Shown: positions 10,411-20,187 of the stretch, in pieces
How positions within the stretch are numbered: position 1 is the first letter of the stretch
Layout: each line of letters begins with the position of its first letter
Assembly: GCA_038030265.1 (NCBI GenBank)
Contig: CM075937.1
Location: 1,922,001 to 1,986,000 of the forward strand
Length of the DNA: 64,000 bases
Source of the DNA: Corythucha ciliata
Lineage: Eukaryota; Arthropoda; Insecta; Hemiptera; Tingidae
Direction: 5' to 3'
Made by a program: the position numbers and the translations under genes
Notes under the pieces: model-generated
What the model was told of the DNA's origin: nothing
What the model saw: the letters and a program-made list of their open reading frames with translations, nothing else
Database searches by the model: none

Positions 10411-13400
10411 CCTCTGATTTTGTGCCTAATGTGTCATCGGTGAGTTTCCTAGGTCACGTTCACGTGGCTGACTCTCCGGGCCTGAGACCTATGCTTACTG
10501 TCTCCATAAACGATAAACCATTAGTAATGGAGCTTGACACGGGAGCTGCTTGTTCCATGATGAGTGTTAATACTATTCGAAAATTGATACCTAATTTTTC
10601 TTCTTTGTTAACTCCTTCTGATAGGATATTTAAAAGCTACTCCGGCGATACTATCAAATGCATCGGGAAAATTACACTTCCCGTCACCTACAATGGCAGA
10701 CAAGACTCTTTGGATGCGTACATTTGCGAGGGATCAGTTTCCACCCTCATGGTCAGACAATGGATTGCCAGATTTGTTCACGACATTCCGTTCCAAGAAA
10801 TTCTTCGCACGAACACAGTACTAAGTGCGCAGAACCGTCCATCGGAGTTTGAATCTCTACTAGCGCAGTTCAGCGATGTGTTCGATGAGCAGGCAGGTGT
10901 CCTGAAAACGGATCCTATTTCAATTGATCTGATTCCAGATGCCAAACCCGTATTCGCTCACCCCATTGAGGTGCCTTATGCGCTAAAGGCTTGTTACGCA
11001 GCCGAAATTGACCGCAAACTAGCATCGGGCCAGTATGTGCGCGTCGCGTCGTCACAATGGGCTTCGCCGACACACGTGGTTGTGAAAAAGAATGGTCAGT
11101 TACGTATTACAGGAAACTACAAACCAACAGTAAATCCGCTAATGATTATCAACGAGCACCCGATTCCAAAAGCTGAGTGTTTGTTTAATCAAATCGGCAC
11201 CTCCAAAATTTTCTGCCACCTTGATGTTACAGATGCATATTCACACTTGGTTCTAAGCCCGATGGCTAGCGAAATTCTTACTCTTAACACCTCGACTCAC
11301 GGTTTAATACGTCCCACTCGTGCTGTCTACGGTGCAGCCTTTGTTCCGGCTACGTGGTAGAGAGAGATGGAAAAAGTGTTGGCGGGGATTCCCAACGTTA
11401 TTAACTTCTACGACGACATTCTTATTCACGCTAGAGACTCTCTACAAATGCTAAAGGTCTTAACCACCGTCCTTCAGCGCTTCCGAGACGTGGGACTAAA
11501 ATTGAATCGGGCGAAGTGCCGCTTCTTCGAAAATCGGATCGATTTTCTTGGCCATACCATTGACGAAACCGGCATTCATACCAGTCAAGAATACGTTAAA
11601 GCTCTGCTGATGTCGCCTGCTCCAACCGATCCTAAAACGGCTGAATCTTTTCTAGGCAAATGCACCTACTATTCAAAATTCATTCCAAATTTCAGTACCA
11701 TTTCTTGGCCAATTCGGGCCTGCCTTCAGTCTACTCCCTTCCAGTGGAATCCGGCATGCGAGGAAGCCTTCAACACGCTGAGATGCATCCTCTCTTCGGA
11801 TACGGTCCTGCTTCCTTACGACGATCGACTACCGCTCCTCCTGGCGACCGACGCCAGTCCGGTCGGAATGGGCGCTGTTCTTTCCCATCGCCTGGAAGAT
11901 GGTTCCGAACGTCCTGTCGCGTACGCCAGTCAAGCTTTCACTTCCACACAGTGCCGATATCCTCAGATCGATAAAGAGGCGCCTTCTTTCATTACCTCTA
12001 CGCTCGTCAGTTTACCTTAATTACCGATCACAAGCCGTTAACTCAAACATTTCATCCGTCAACAACTCTCCCAAAATTATGTATTTCACGCATGGCCAAT
12101 TAGAAGCGTGCAGCTTATCTTTCGGAAGGCATAGAATACGTAGTTTTGTATGGTGATGAGGTGATTTTTTATCATTTGTGAGTCTTCTCGTTCACTCAAG
12201 GTAATTTAACATATCATGGGAGAACTCCGAGTCCACGGCTGAACTTGGGTCGAACCCTCCGACGAGAGCCCTCAGCTCACCGAGCCTCTCCTTCACTTCA
12301 GCTATCATCTAGAAGTTAAAAATGTATTAATTTAATCCTACAACTAGCTTACAATAAACCATAAAAGTATTTCTCAAAGAGAAAACACTGAATTGATTAC
12401 ACGAATGCCTTCCGAAAGATAAGCTGCACGCTTCTAATTACGCTGATTTCTTGACACATTTCAATTACAAGATCATATATCGTCCGACTGCTCAGCACTG
12501 CAATGCCGATTACCTGTCACGTTCCATTCCGGGAACACCGAAGCTTCCTGCGCCTGGAGAGGCCGACGAGTTTGATGAATTCATGCTCCACTCGATCTCG
12601 AATTTTCCTGTCGATTCTCAGCAGATCGCTGCAGCAACTGCGGCAGATCCGGAACTTGGTCCGCTTCTCCAAATCGTTCTACAAGGACACAATCTCGGCA
12701 AGTGGAAGCGCGGTGAACGAGAGTATACGCACTCGAATGGTTGCTTATTGTTCGAAAATCGAGTAGTCATCCCAACTAAACTTCGCCCCCTCATATTGGA
12801 GGAACTACATTCAGGGCACATGGGTATGTCGAAAATGAAGGGCTTGGCGCGAGGTTTCGGGTACTGGCCTGGAATTAACAGTGACCTGGAAAATTTGGCC
12901 GCCTCATGTACAGCGTGCCGGCAAATCTTAAACGCACCAGAGCGGTTCACAGAGCACCATTGGGACTACCCTTCACGTCCATGGGAGCGAATCCATGTGG
13001 ATTATGCTGGTCCTATGATGAATGGTTTGTACCTGCTTATCGTGGTGGACGCCTTCATCAAATGGATGGAGGTAGAGGTCACACGCTCCTCAACAACAGA
13101 GTCGACATCCGCGATCCTGGAAAAGTTGTTTTCTTCATACGGATCCCCTACTACTATCGTCACTGACAATAAGCCTCAGTTTACATCCAGCGACTTCACG
13201 CGTTTTCTTAAGGTGCAAGGTGTCAAATACCACAAGCGTACCGCACCATACCATCCCGCAACTAATGGTCAGGCGGAGAGGGTGGTACAAACCGTAAAGA
13301 AAGCACTACGAGCGGCGCAAGCGTCGACTTCAACTATCCAGCAGTGCCTCAATCGTTTCCTGTTCCAGTACAGAAAGGCTCCACACGCCACTACTGGGCT

Positions 13401-13789
13401 GGCACCCACTATCCTCTTTCTAAATCGAGCGATCCGAGGACGCCTAGATTTGGCTCTCCCGGATTTCCAACAACAAAGAGAAATGAAAATACCATCAGTC
13501 CACAATTTTCGACACTTCCAATTAGGAGACGTCGTTTTATTTCGAGGCTACGGGGCCACTAAGTCTTCCCCTAAATGGCTTCAGGGTCGAGTCGCTGCCG
13601 TGCTCGGCGATCTCCACTATGAAATCGAGTGTCGGGACGTCCGGTACAAACGGCATGTCGACCAAATGCGTCGAGGGCCGGGAATGCAAATCCCTTTCGG
13701 CGAACGTGCTGCCCCAGGGTTACCTGAGCTAGAGAGACGCGTCCGCTTCTACGAGCGATCTCAATTGTCAGACGTGGAGACTCCACCGG
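10411..13789 (+). pseudogene. pol (protease, RT, RNase H, integrase) of the decayed gypsy
   Basis: The aspartic protease motif is MELDTGAACSMM (about 10530). The RT shows CHLDVTDAYSHL (about 11218) and the active site FYDDILIH (about 11407). The TAG at 11358-11360 lies in frame between these two RT blocks and replaces a sense codon. RNase H shows LLATDASPVGMGAVLSH (about 11838). Frame is lost near 11990, where about 20 residues expected from related elements are missing. The MITE at 12101-12436 then interrupts the sequence. Integrase has H..H..C..C (HSGHMGM…SCTAC), then HVDYAGPM, VTDNKPQF and NGQAERV for the D, D and E. The ORF is cut at 13789 by the minus-strand gypsy, and its own C-terminus resumes at 18688. 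Confidence 0.8.
12101..12436. mobile_element. MITE inside the decayed gypsy pol
   Basis: A 336-bp insertion with inverted termini of about 33 bp (TAGAAGCGTGCAGCTTATCT at left, the reverse complement at right). Comparing the flanks with the other two gypsy pol genes of this window shows where the gypsy frame should be continuous. That implies a short duplication, AATT or AT depending on where the terminus is drawn. No coding content. Confidence 0.65.
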
Positions 13790-13926
13790 TGAAATATTCA
13801 AATAGTCATAATCAATTTCCAAATATGAACTGATTTATTTATAATTAAACAATTAGGAATTAATTGTAGAAGAGACACATGGAGAAGAAGTGAAGGGGAT
13901 TATAACGATGTATGAGGATTATAACA
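13790..13926 (-). repeat. 3' LTR of the intact gypsy
   Basis: 137 bp with TG..CA ends, unusually short for an LTR. The intact reference copy shows TATAAATAA (minus strand) as the likely TATA box. Confidence 0.9.
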
Positions 13927-13966
13927 ATCTTCCGGGGGAAGGAAAAATAAACAAGACGGTTGAGGT

Positions 13967-16900
13967 TCAGTAACGGAGCCAATCGGGTTTTCTTTTTATC
14001 CGTGTTGATCTTCGCAGTTCGTCGATTGTTGGTTCGCGAAGTTCTTGGTTGGAGTCTATGCTTTCTCTTTCCTCCGCTGTAAAAGGCTGAAAGGTGTCTT
14101 CATTCGAAATAGCATTGGGAGGTCTTGGTCGAGATATGAAGAAAGATGCATCTTCGTCGAAATCATTGGATCTAGTAGGTGGACACTTTGTTTTGGTAAC
14201 CTTTCCTGGCTGAATTGTTCGCTGACTTCTAATTGGAGAGTTAGGTAGTCGTCGAAGATGATCAATGTGTCGGCGATGAATCTTCCCGTTGATTTCAACA
14301 TCATAGATTGAATTTCCTACCTTCCCGACAATTTTTCCGAATTTCCATTTTGTCGTATTCGAAAAATTCCTAGCTGTTACTTCGTCTCCAACATTGCAAG
14401 AACGCTTAGGGCTTGACGCTGTTTGATCACTCCGGTTTTCGCGGTTTTCCTTCAAAAGATCAAGTCGAACTCTGATATCATTTTTCAAAAGCATCTGTGC
14501 TGCACTTTTGCCTGTGGTCATGTGTGGCACTTTCCTCAATTGCATCAAAATTCGACATAATTTTGTGTGTAAGTCACCTGGCTCATTAGCCATTGCTCTC
14601 AATTTCTTTTTGACTGTTTGAACGTACCGTTCTGCAAGTCCGTTGGAAGATGGATGGTAGGGGGGTGAAAGCAAATGGTTAATGCCATTTAATCGAAGAA
14701 ATGTCCTAAATTCCGCCGACGTAAATGCTGATCCATTGTCGCTAACTAATACCTTCGGTAGTCCGAACCGAGCAAAGATTTCTCGAAGATTTTCTATGGT
14801 TGATGAGCTAGTAATTCGTTTTTGAATGATGACTTCAACCCACTTGGAGCAAGAGTCAACCACAATGAGGAAATGCCTGTTCATGAATGGACCAGCGTGG
14901 TCAACGTGTAGCCTTTCCCAGGGTTGGCCGGATGTGATCCACGACTGCTGAGTTTTCGGTGGATTATTGGCATTGACATTACAAGATTTACAAGAGGCTG
15001 CCAAATTTTTAATGTCTTTGTCAATTGAAGGCCACCAACAGTATTGTCGGGCTAGCTCTTTCATTTTCGTGACGCCTGTGTGAGCTGTATGTAATTCTTG
15101 TAACATCAGTAGTTGCTGTTGTTTAGGAATGACTACTCGTAAACCTCTGAAGATACACCCTCTTTCAACGGCTAATTCTTTTTCAAGCCCTTTGAAAGCT
15201 TCAGGCTCCGTAATAGGAAGTCCTTTCTGTAAAGTCTTAAGTAGCTTTTGTAGATCTGGGTCTCTTGAGGTGGCGTCGGCTATGTCAGAGGCAGTTACGG
15301 GAAGACTGTCGAGTTGAATTTGTAAAATGGGCAATTCAGTAATTGTGTTGCTAGGCAAATCGGGAAGTGGTTTTCGTGAGAAGTAATCTACGTTGACGTG
15401 GTCGGAAGCTTTGCGGTAGCTCACCTTGTAATTGAATCCCGATAGGTAAAGAGCATAGTGCAACATTCTCGTGGCCGTGAGTGGAGGGAGAGCTTTTGAA
15501 GGGTTGAAAATGGAAACTAAAGGTTTGCTATCAGTGACTAGCGTGAATTCTCGACCGTAGCAGTATTGGAAAAATTTCGTAACACCCCAGTATATTGCGG
15601 TAGCTTCCTTGATTATATGACTGTATTTTCTTTCTGTCTTGGAAAGAGATCTGGACGCAAATGCAATCGGTCTTTCAGATCCATCGAGCAACTTATGTGA
15701 CAGGATTGCTGAGAGGCCAAACGGTGAAGCATCAGTGGCAAGGATAAGGGGGAGTTTAGGATCATATGGTGTGAGTACCTTGTCACTAGTAATGTCACGT
15801 TTGATTAATTTGAATGAATTTTCACACTCGGTCGACCAATGGAATTTTTTTCCTTTTTGTAATAGTTGGTATAAAGGTTGTAATTTTGTGGATACGTTAG
15901 GAAGGAAACGGCAGTAGTAATTTACCATTCCTAAGAACTGTTGAAGTTCATGGGTATTTTTTGGTCGTCCGGCTTTTACTATTGCATCGACTTTTTCCTT
16001 TGACGTGTGAAGTCCATTTTTGTCAATGATATGTCCCAGATACTTGACTGACAACTCGAAAAATTTACTTTTTGCTTTATTAACATGTAAATTGTTTGAT
16101 GATAGCCGATCGAGGACAGCTCTAGTCCGCTTTTCCGTTTCTTTAATTGTGCGGCCTTGAATGATAATGTCGTCGAAGAAAACAGCGATTCCTTCGAGAC
16201 CTGTAAGCATTTCGTCCATGAAACGTTGCCACAAATTTGGCGCTACCTTTACTCCGAACATTAACCGATTTACTTTGAATGTACCTACGTGAGTACTGAT
16301 GGCTTGGATGAGGGAGCTTTCATCGTCCATTTCCAAATGAAGATAAGCCTTATGTATATCCAACGTTGTAAAAAACACTCCACCTCGCATTTTGTGGAAA
16401 ATTTCCTCTATCCGAGGAATAGGATAGCGTTCGTTTTGTAGCTGGTCATTTACTGTTGATTTATAGTCGGCACAGACACGAATGGAACCATCGGGTTTTA
16501 GGACTGGCACTATCGGTGTTCCCCACTCAGAATTTGGAATTTTAGTTATGATTCCATCTTTTTCCAGAGAATTCAGCTCTTTCTCAATTTTTTCTCTCAA
16601 GGCGTATGGAGGAAGTCGGTGTTTGAGGAATATTGGAAAAGTATTTTCTTTTAATTTAAGTCTTCCTTTAATTTCAGGAATTAACCCCACCTTATTTGAA
16701 AACACGTGATCATATTCTTGGAGTAAGCGAGTTTTCAGTTTTTCAGGATTACTATCGTGACCGCGCACCACTTGATTGATACCGCTAATTGTGATTCCAA
16801 GTTTCCTAATCCAAGCTCGCCCCAAAATACTGGAATAGTCTCCATCAACCACGAACATGCGATCTGAAATGTCGATACCATTGAGGTGGACGTTGACTTT

Positions 16901-18043
16901 TGCTATCCCCACTAGCTCGATAGGGGATCCTGTGTATGTTTTGAGCTTAATGTAGGGTGAGCGGTCGATTTTAACTCCAGGGAATCGTTTGATAAATTTG
17001 GAATGGGACATGGAGGAAACAGCTGCTCCCGTGTCAAATTCCATTTTACATTTACGACCATTTATGAAAGGTTTAACTATGATTTTGTCAGTCTCCCTTC
17101 CGGATGTCTCTGAGCTGTTTAAAACGAAAACCTGATGAATGGAACTTCTGCTGTCATCTGATTCGAGTTCCGAATCAGTCGAGGGATGCTCAGTCGATTT
17201 AACCTTGAAACTTTTGGATGATTTGCAAACGGTGGCTAAATGCCCCTTTTTCTTGCATTTATGGCAAGTCGCGTTGATAAAGCGACACTCATTTGCTAAA
17301 TGAAAATTTTTCCCACAGCGGAAACATTTCCGTTCAACGCCCTGCTCATTCTGCCAGCGAGTTTTGGTTGACCTCTTAACGTTAGCACTCACCTTATTTA
17401 ATTGAGAACTCAGATGAAAATTTTTACCGTCTATTTCTGAGATTTCCATTGATATTGCCATTTCTATTGCTTTTTGTAACGTCAATTCTTTCTCGAGCAA
17501 TAATTTTTGGCGAATTTCTTGATTAAGTAGGCCCCGTATCAATTGGGTGCGGAGATGAACATCGTTGATGTGCGTTTTGCAATTTGGACATGTGAAATTA
17601 CAGTTCAACGTTAAACTTTTTAGCTCTTTTACATACATTTGAATGGATTCACCGTCTCGTTGGTTCCGACTGTAGAATTTGTTTTGTTCCATCAATTCAT
17701 TTGGAGTAGGATCAAGGTGCTCTTTCAAAATCATTAATATTCCCTTGTAGGATTTCGTGGAGGGTTTCTCAGGAGCAACGAGATCGACCAACAACTGGAA
17801 ATGCTTAGGAGCTAAACAATTAATTAGTACTTGAACGCGTTTTTTATCCATTCCGTCTTCGTCTCCGTTCAAGTCAGCGAGATCGAAATAATTGTCCAGA
17901 CGTTGTATGTAGGCGCTGAAAGTTTCTGCATCTTCATCGAATGGTTCCAGCCTCGATGGGAACCGTGGTCGATAGTCTGTAGAGACGTGCTGCGATCGCA
18001 ACATCGCTAATAACGCCGCGTTTTGTTCGTCCGATGTCGCCAT
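13967..18043 (-). CDS. Gag-Pol polyprotein of the intact gypsy (about 1358 aa)
   Basis: A single frame encodes the whole polyprotein. I choose the ATG at 18043 (MATSDEQNAALL) because it follows the 5' LTR directly and overlaps the primer-binding site. The open frame continues 11 codons upstream into the LTR (MEIDYDYLNIS), but that lies in LTR sequence. In order: Gag; two CCHC knuckles (CFRCGKNFHLANEC, CHKCKKKGHLATVC, about residues 240-275); protease MEFDTGAA (about 338); RT with FTTLDIHKAYL and FFDDIIIQG; RNase H with ILATDASPFG; integrase with H..H..C..C, HVDHAGPF, VSDNGSAF and SSNGLAERY; and a basic tail RSTRIKRKP. All catalytic residues are present. Gag and Pol share one frame, so no frameshift is needed. 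Gag resembles that of the element at 20188-24575. Confidence 0.92.
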   Translation of the reverse strand: MATSDEQNAALLAMLRSQHVSTDYRPRFPSRLEPFDEDAETFSAYIQRLDNYFDLADLNGDEDGMDKKRVQVLINCLAPKHFQLLVDLVAPEKPSTKSYKGILMILKEHLDPTPNELMEQNKFYSRNQRDGESIQMYVKELKSLTLNCNFTCPNCKTHINDVHLRTQLIRGLLNQEIRQKLLLEKELTLQKAIEMAISMEISEIDGKNFHLSSQLNKVSANVKRSTKTRWQNEQGVERKCFRCGKNFHLANECRFINATCHKCKKKGHLATVCKSSKSFKVKSTEHPSTDSELESDDSRSSIHQVFVLNSSETSGRETDKIIVKPFINGRKCKMEFDTGAAVSSMSHSKFIKRFPGVKIDRSPYIKLKTYTGSPIELVGIAKVNVHLNGIDISDRMFVVDGDYSSILGRAWIRKLGITISGINQVVRGHDSNPEKLKTRLLQEYDHVFSNKVGLIPEIKGRLKLKENTFPIFLKHRLPPYALREKIEKELNSLEKDGIITKIPNSEWGTPIVPVLKPDGSIRVCADYKSTVNDQLQNERYPIPRIEEIFHKMRGGVFFTTLDIHKAYLHLEMDDESSLIQAISTHVGTFKVNRLMFGVKVAPNLWQRFMDEMLTGLEGIAVFFDDIIIQGRTIKETEKRTRAVLDRLSSNNLHVNKAKSKFFELSVKYLGHIIDKNGLHTSKEKVDAIVKAGRPKNTHELQQFLGMVNYYCRFLPNVSTKLQPLYQLLQKGKKFHWSTECENSFKLIKRDITSDKVLTPYDPKLPLILATDASPFGLSAILSHKLLDGSERPIAFASRSLSKTERKYSHIIKEATAIYWGVTKFFQYCYGREFTLVTDSKPLVSIFNPSKALPPLTATRMLHYALYLSGFNYKVSYRKASDHVNVDYFSRKPLPDLPSNTITELPILQIQLDSLPVTASDIADATSRDPDLQKLLKTLQKGLPITEPEAFKGLEKELAVERGCIFRGLRVVIPKQQQLLMLQELHTAHTGVTKMKELARQYCWWPSIDKDIKNLAASCKSCNVNANNPPKTQQSWITSGQPWERLHVDHAGPFMNRHFLIVVDSCSKWVEVIIQKRITSSSTIENLREIFARFGLPKVLVSDNGSAFTSAEFRTFLRLNGINHLLSPPYHPSSNGLAERYVQTVKKKLRAMANEPGDLHTKLCRILMQLRKVPHMTTGKSAAQMLLKNDIRVRLDLLKENRENRSDQTASSPKRSCNVGDEVTARNFSNTTKWKFGKIVGKVGNSIYDVEINGKIHRRHIDHLRRLPNSPIRSQRTIQPGKVTKTKCPPTRSNDFDEDASFFISRPRPPNAISNEDTFQPFTAEERESIDSNQELREPTIDELRRSTRIKRKPDWLRY

Positions 18044-18682
18044 TGAAATATTCAAATAGTCATAATCAATTTCCAAATATGAACTGATTTATTTATAATG
18101 AGGAAGTTTCACGTTTCCCAAAAATTTTTTTTTTCGATTAGGCACATCAATCCTTCCACGTAAATAAATAAATAAAAATTTTAAACCCTTCAGAAACATT
18201 TTTTATTTCTCAACAAAAGTTGGCATATTTGAAATCCCGCCAAAACGAACACTTTCCGCAACGTAATCGTCGTTGTATTCTCTGTCCTTTTCATGCCTCT
18301 AAATAGCTCATCTGTTTATCCTCCACTATTGTATTATTGGAGAGCTCTAGTAGAAAATAAGGCAAAGAAACACAACAAACCGCTCTTCGACAGCTACATT
18401 ACAGGTGACTTTTTTTCGGAAAGCGCCTATGACGCAAACGTGCTAGCTGGCGTGTTTGAAATGACCTAAAACTTCAAAAATCGCTTATTTATTAACTGTT
18501 GGATTATTTTACGAACGGATCACGATTTATGCTCTATTTTAGCATAAATAAACCTTAAAAATAAATTTATAAATAAGTTCTGACCCATGAAACTTCCTCA
18601 TTAAACAATTAGGAATTAATTGTAGAAGAGACACATGGAGAAGAAGTGAAGGGGATTATAACGATGTATGAGGATTATAACA
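18044..18682 (-). repeat. 5' LTR of the intact gypsy, interrupted by a MITE
   Basis: 137 bp of LTR identical to 13790-13926, split by the 500-bp insertion 18100-18599. The insertion falls immediately upstream of the putative TATA box (TATAAATAA on the minus strand). The box keeps its distance to the gag start, while the upstream LTR half is displaced by 0.5 kb. Confidence 0.9.
18100..18599. mobile_element. 500-bp MITE, GAGGAAGT family
   Basis: Termini GAGGAAGTTTCA and TGAAACTTCCTC are perfect 12-bp inverted repeats. The uninterrupted LTR at 13790-13926 is the empty-site control and shows that AT is duplicated (18098-18099 and 18600-18601). No reading frame of note. A second element with the same terminal motif and AT flanks is at 38070-38556. 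The 2-bp AT duplication would fit ISL2EU-type mobilisation, but the termini do not match the ISL2EU-like element of this window. Confidence 0.8.
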
Positions 18683-18687
18683 ACCGG

Positions 18688-18830
18688 GAAGCCCATCGAC
18701 GTCCGAGGTGAGAACGCCGCCGCCGAATGTCTCAGTTTCGCCTTGTCGGACTTTACCGCGCAGAACGAATCTTTTAGCTCGACTGCCAGATAGATTTTCG
18801 ATCAATTTTTGGCTTATTATTTCTCAATGA
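18688..18830 (+). pseudogene. displaced C-terminus of the decayed gypsy pol
   Basis: Removing the inserted gypsy and one ACCGG copy makes the frame of the pol at 10411-13789 continue here without a shift to a stop at 18828-18830. The tail is Pro/Ser/Arg-rich and ends with a basic LARLPDRF-type motif, usual for gypsy polyprotein ends. This confirms the nested order. Confidence 0.75.
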
Positions 18831-20187
18831 TAAGTCTTTGTAATCGTATCGCAAAAAAAATTTTTTGACCCCCCCCCCCTCAAAATTTGTAGTTTTACGT
18901 TTCAAAGTGCGTAGAATCCAAATCTGAAAAAAAAAAAAATTGTCCGTCCGCCGTCCGGGCCATATCTTGCCCTAGGATTGCTCGAAAAAACTCGTTCTTT
19001 CGCACATAGACTCCATTTGGGATCTAGTTGGTCCTAACATCTGATCAGTTTAATCAAATAACTCCCTGGGGTTTTATGGGTCAAAAGCGGGTCCAAAATG
19101 GGATTTTCAAAGGATTTGGGATCATAGGGGTGTGGGGTGTCGATTTTCATGTAATTTCAAGCCGGATTTGACTACATACATGAATGATAAACCCATAAAC
19201 AGTCGAAATAATAAGGCATTGTTCGATAATTCGCAGCGTTTTTTTTTTTTTAGAGTGGCAACGTGCTGAATTTTATTTGCTTGAATACTTCCATTTTCTG
19301 CCCACACCTACTGGTGAATACTTTTGGCTCGCTTTTATTAGCGCTACCATGAGATTGTTAGTTACTTCTCCAGTATATTTATGCCTCCATGGTTCGATGG
19401 AAAAGAAGTGACAACGATGGTTAAGCTCACTCAGTGCTAAAACAAGAACTTATCAGAAAAGCACATTGAATTTTCTAGACCTTTTAAAACCTTTTTGCAC
19501 GGAAAAAAAAGGGGGGCCGATTTTCGGTAAAACTTAAACGAGTAAAGTCGCTAAAAAGATGACAACCGACTGTAATGCGACTGAACTCGTTAAACCAGAG
19601 ATCGGTAAAATTTCAACGACTTAATTTTAACCGATTTGCCCTGTTTAATTTAAACCGACTACTTTTACGTAATTGGAAAAAAGTCGCTACTTTCTTGTTA
19701 AGCGAGTCCTTATAGAACTTGAACCGACTGTACTCTGTTCAAAGTCTGTGATATTTAGATATTCTGGATTAATCGAGACCATATCGAGTTTCAGTTGAGT
19801 TGCTCGGTGGTAAGTCTGTAATTTTTAATGATTCGTTTTAAAACGACCCCCAAACGATTGTAGTCAGAATATACTCGATATTAAGTCACTAATTTTCAAA
19901 GAGTTGATCTTTAGCGAGTTCCTATAGAGCTCAACCGAGTGCATTCTGTTTAAAGTCTGTAATCTTGAGAGATTCGTTTTAACCAGAGCCCCCAGCGATT
20001 GTCAACAGAACTCACTCGGTATCAAATCATTTATTTATAAAGATTTGTTCTTAAGCGAGTTCCTTTCGAGTTTATTTATAATAATCTCGGTAGAAAATGC
20101 TTGATCTGAATGAATTACCACTTTTTTCGAATCTGAGCTTATTAATATACTGTTCAGTAGATGTCATCAAACACTACTGGAAAGTAT
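18831..20187. repeat. non-coding, with diverged repeats (about 19500-20090)
   Basis: The first part has poly-C and poly-A tracts and no genes. From about 19500 to 20090 related phrases recur: AGCGAGTTCC, TATAGAGCTCAACCGAGT, ATTCTGTTTAAAGTCTGT and GATTCGTTTTAA, with copies near 19697, 19915 and 20054. The spacing is irregular (about 140-215 bp), so this is a degenerate tandem or repeat-element cluster. It abuts the left end of the next gypsy, where a 3' LTR would be expected but is not recognisable. Confidence 0.4.

Larger units (their letters stand above)
13790..18682 (-). mobile_element. intact young Ty3/gypsy retrotransposon
   Basis: Both LTRs are present (3' LTR 13790-13926, 5' LTR 18044-18682) and identical over 137 bp apart from a MITE in the right one. 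The 5-bp ACCGG on each side (13785-13789 and 18683-18687) is the target-site duplication. The ends are TG..CA (TGTTATAATCC…GAATATTTCA on the minus strand). The primer-binding site TGGCGACATCGGACG (18028-18042) abuts the 5' LTR. One uninterrupted Gag-Pol frame fills the interior. Identical LTRs and an open frame mean a recent insertion, in this case into the integrase tail of the older plus-strand gypsy. Confidence 0.92.
9359..18830 (+). mobile_element. decayed Mag-like Ty3/gypsy, split by nested insertions
   Basis: The plus-strand element begins with a primer-binding site TGGTGTCAGAAGTGG (9359-9373), complementary to a leucine-tRNA 3' end. It is preceded by a sequence ending ATAACA (9357) that looks like an LTR end. 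Gag, protease, RT, RNase H and integrase follow in order to 13789. An intact minus-strand gypsy (13790-18682) interrupts the tail, and the frame resumes at 18688 and stops at 18828-18830. A MITE sits at 12101-12436. Several nonsense codons and frameshifts make it inactive. I could not find a matching 3' LTR. Confidence 0.8.
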
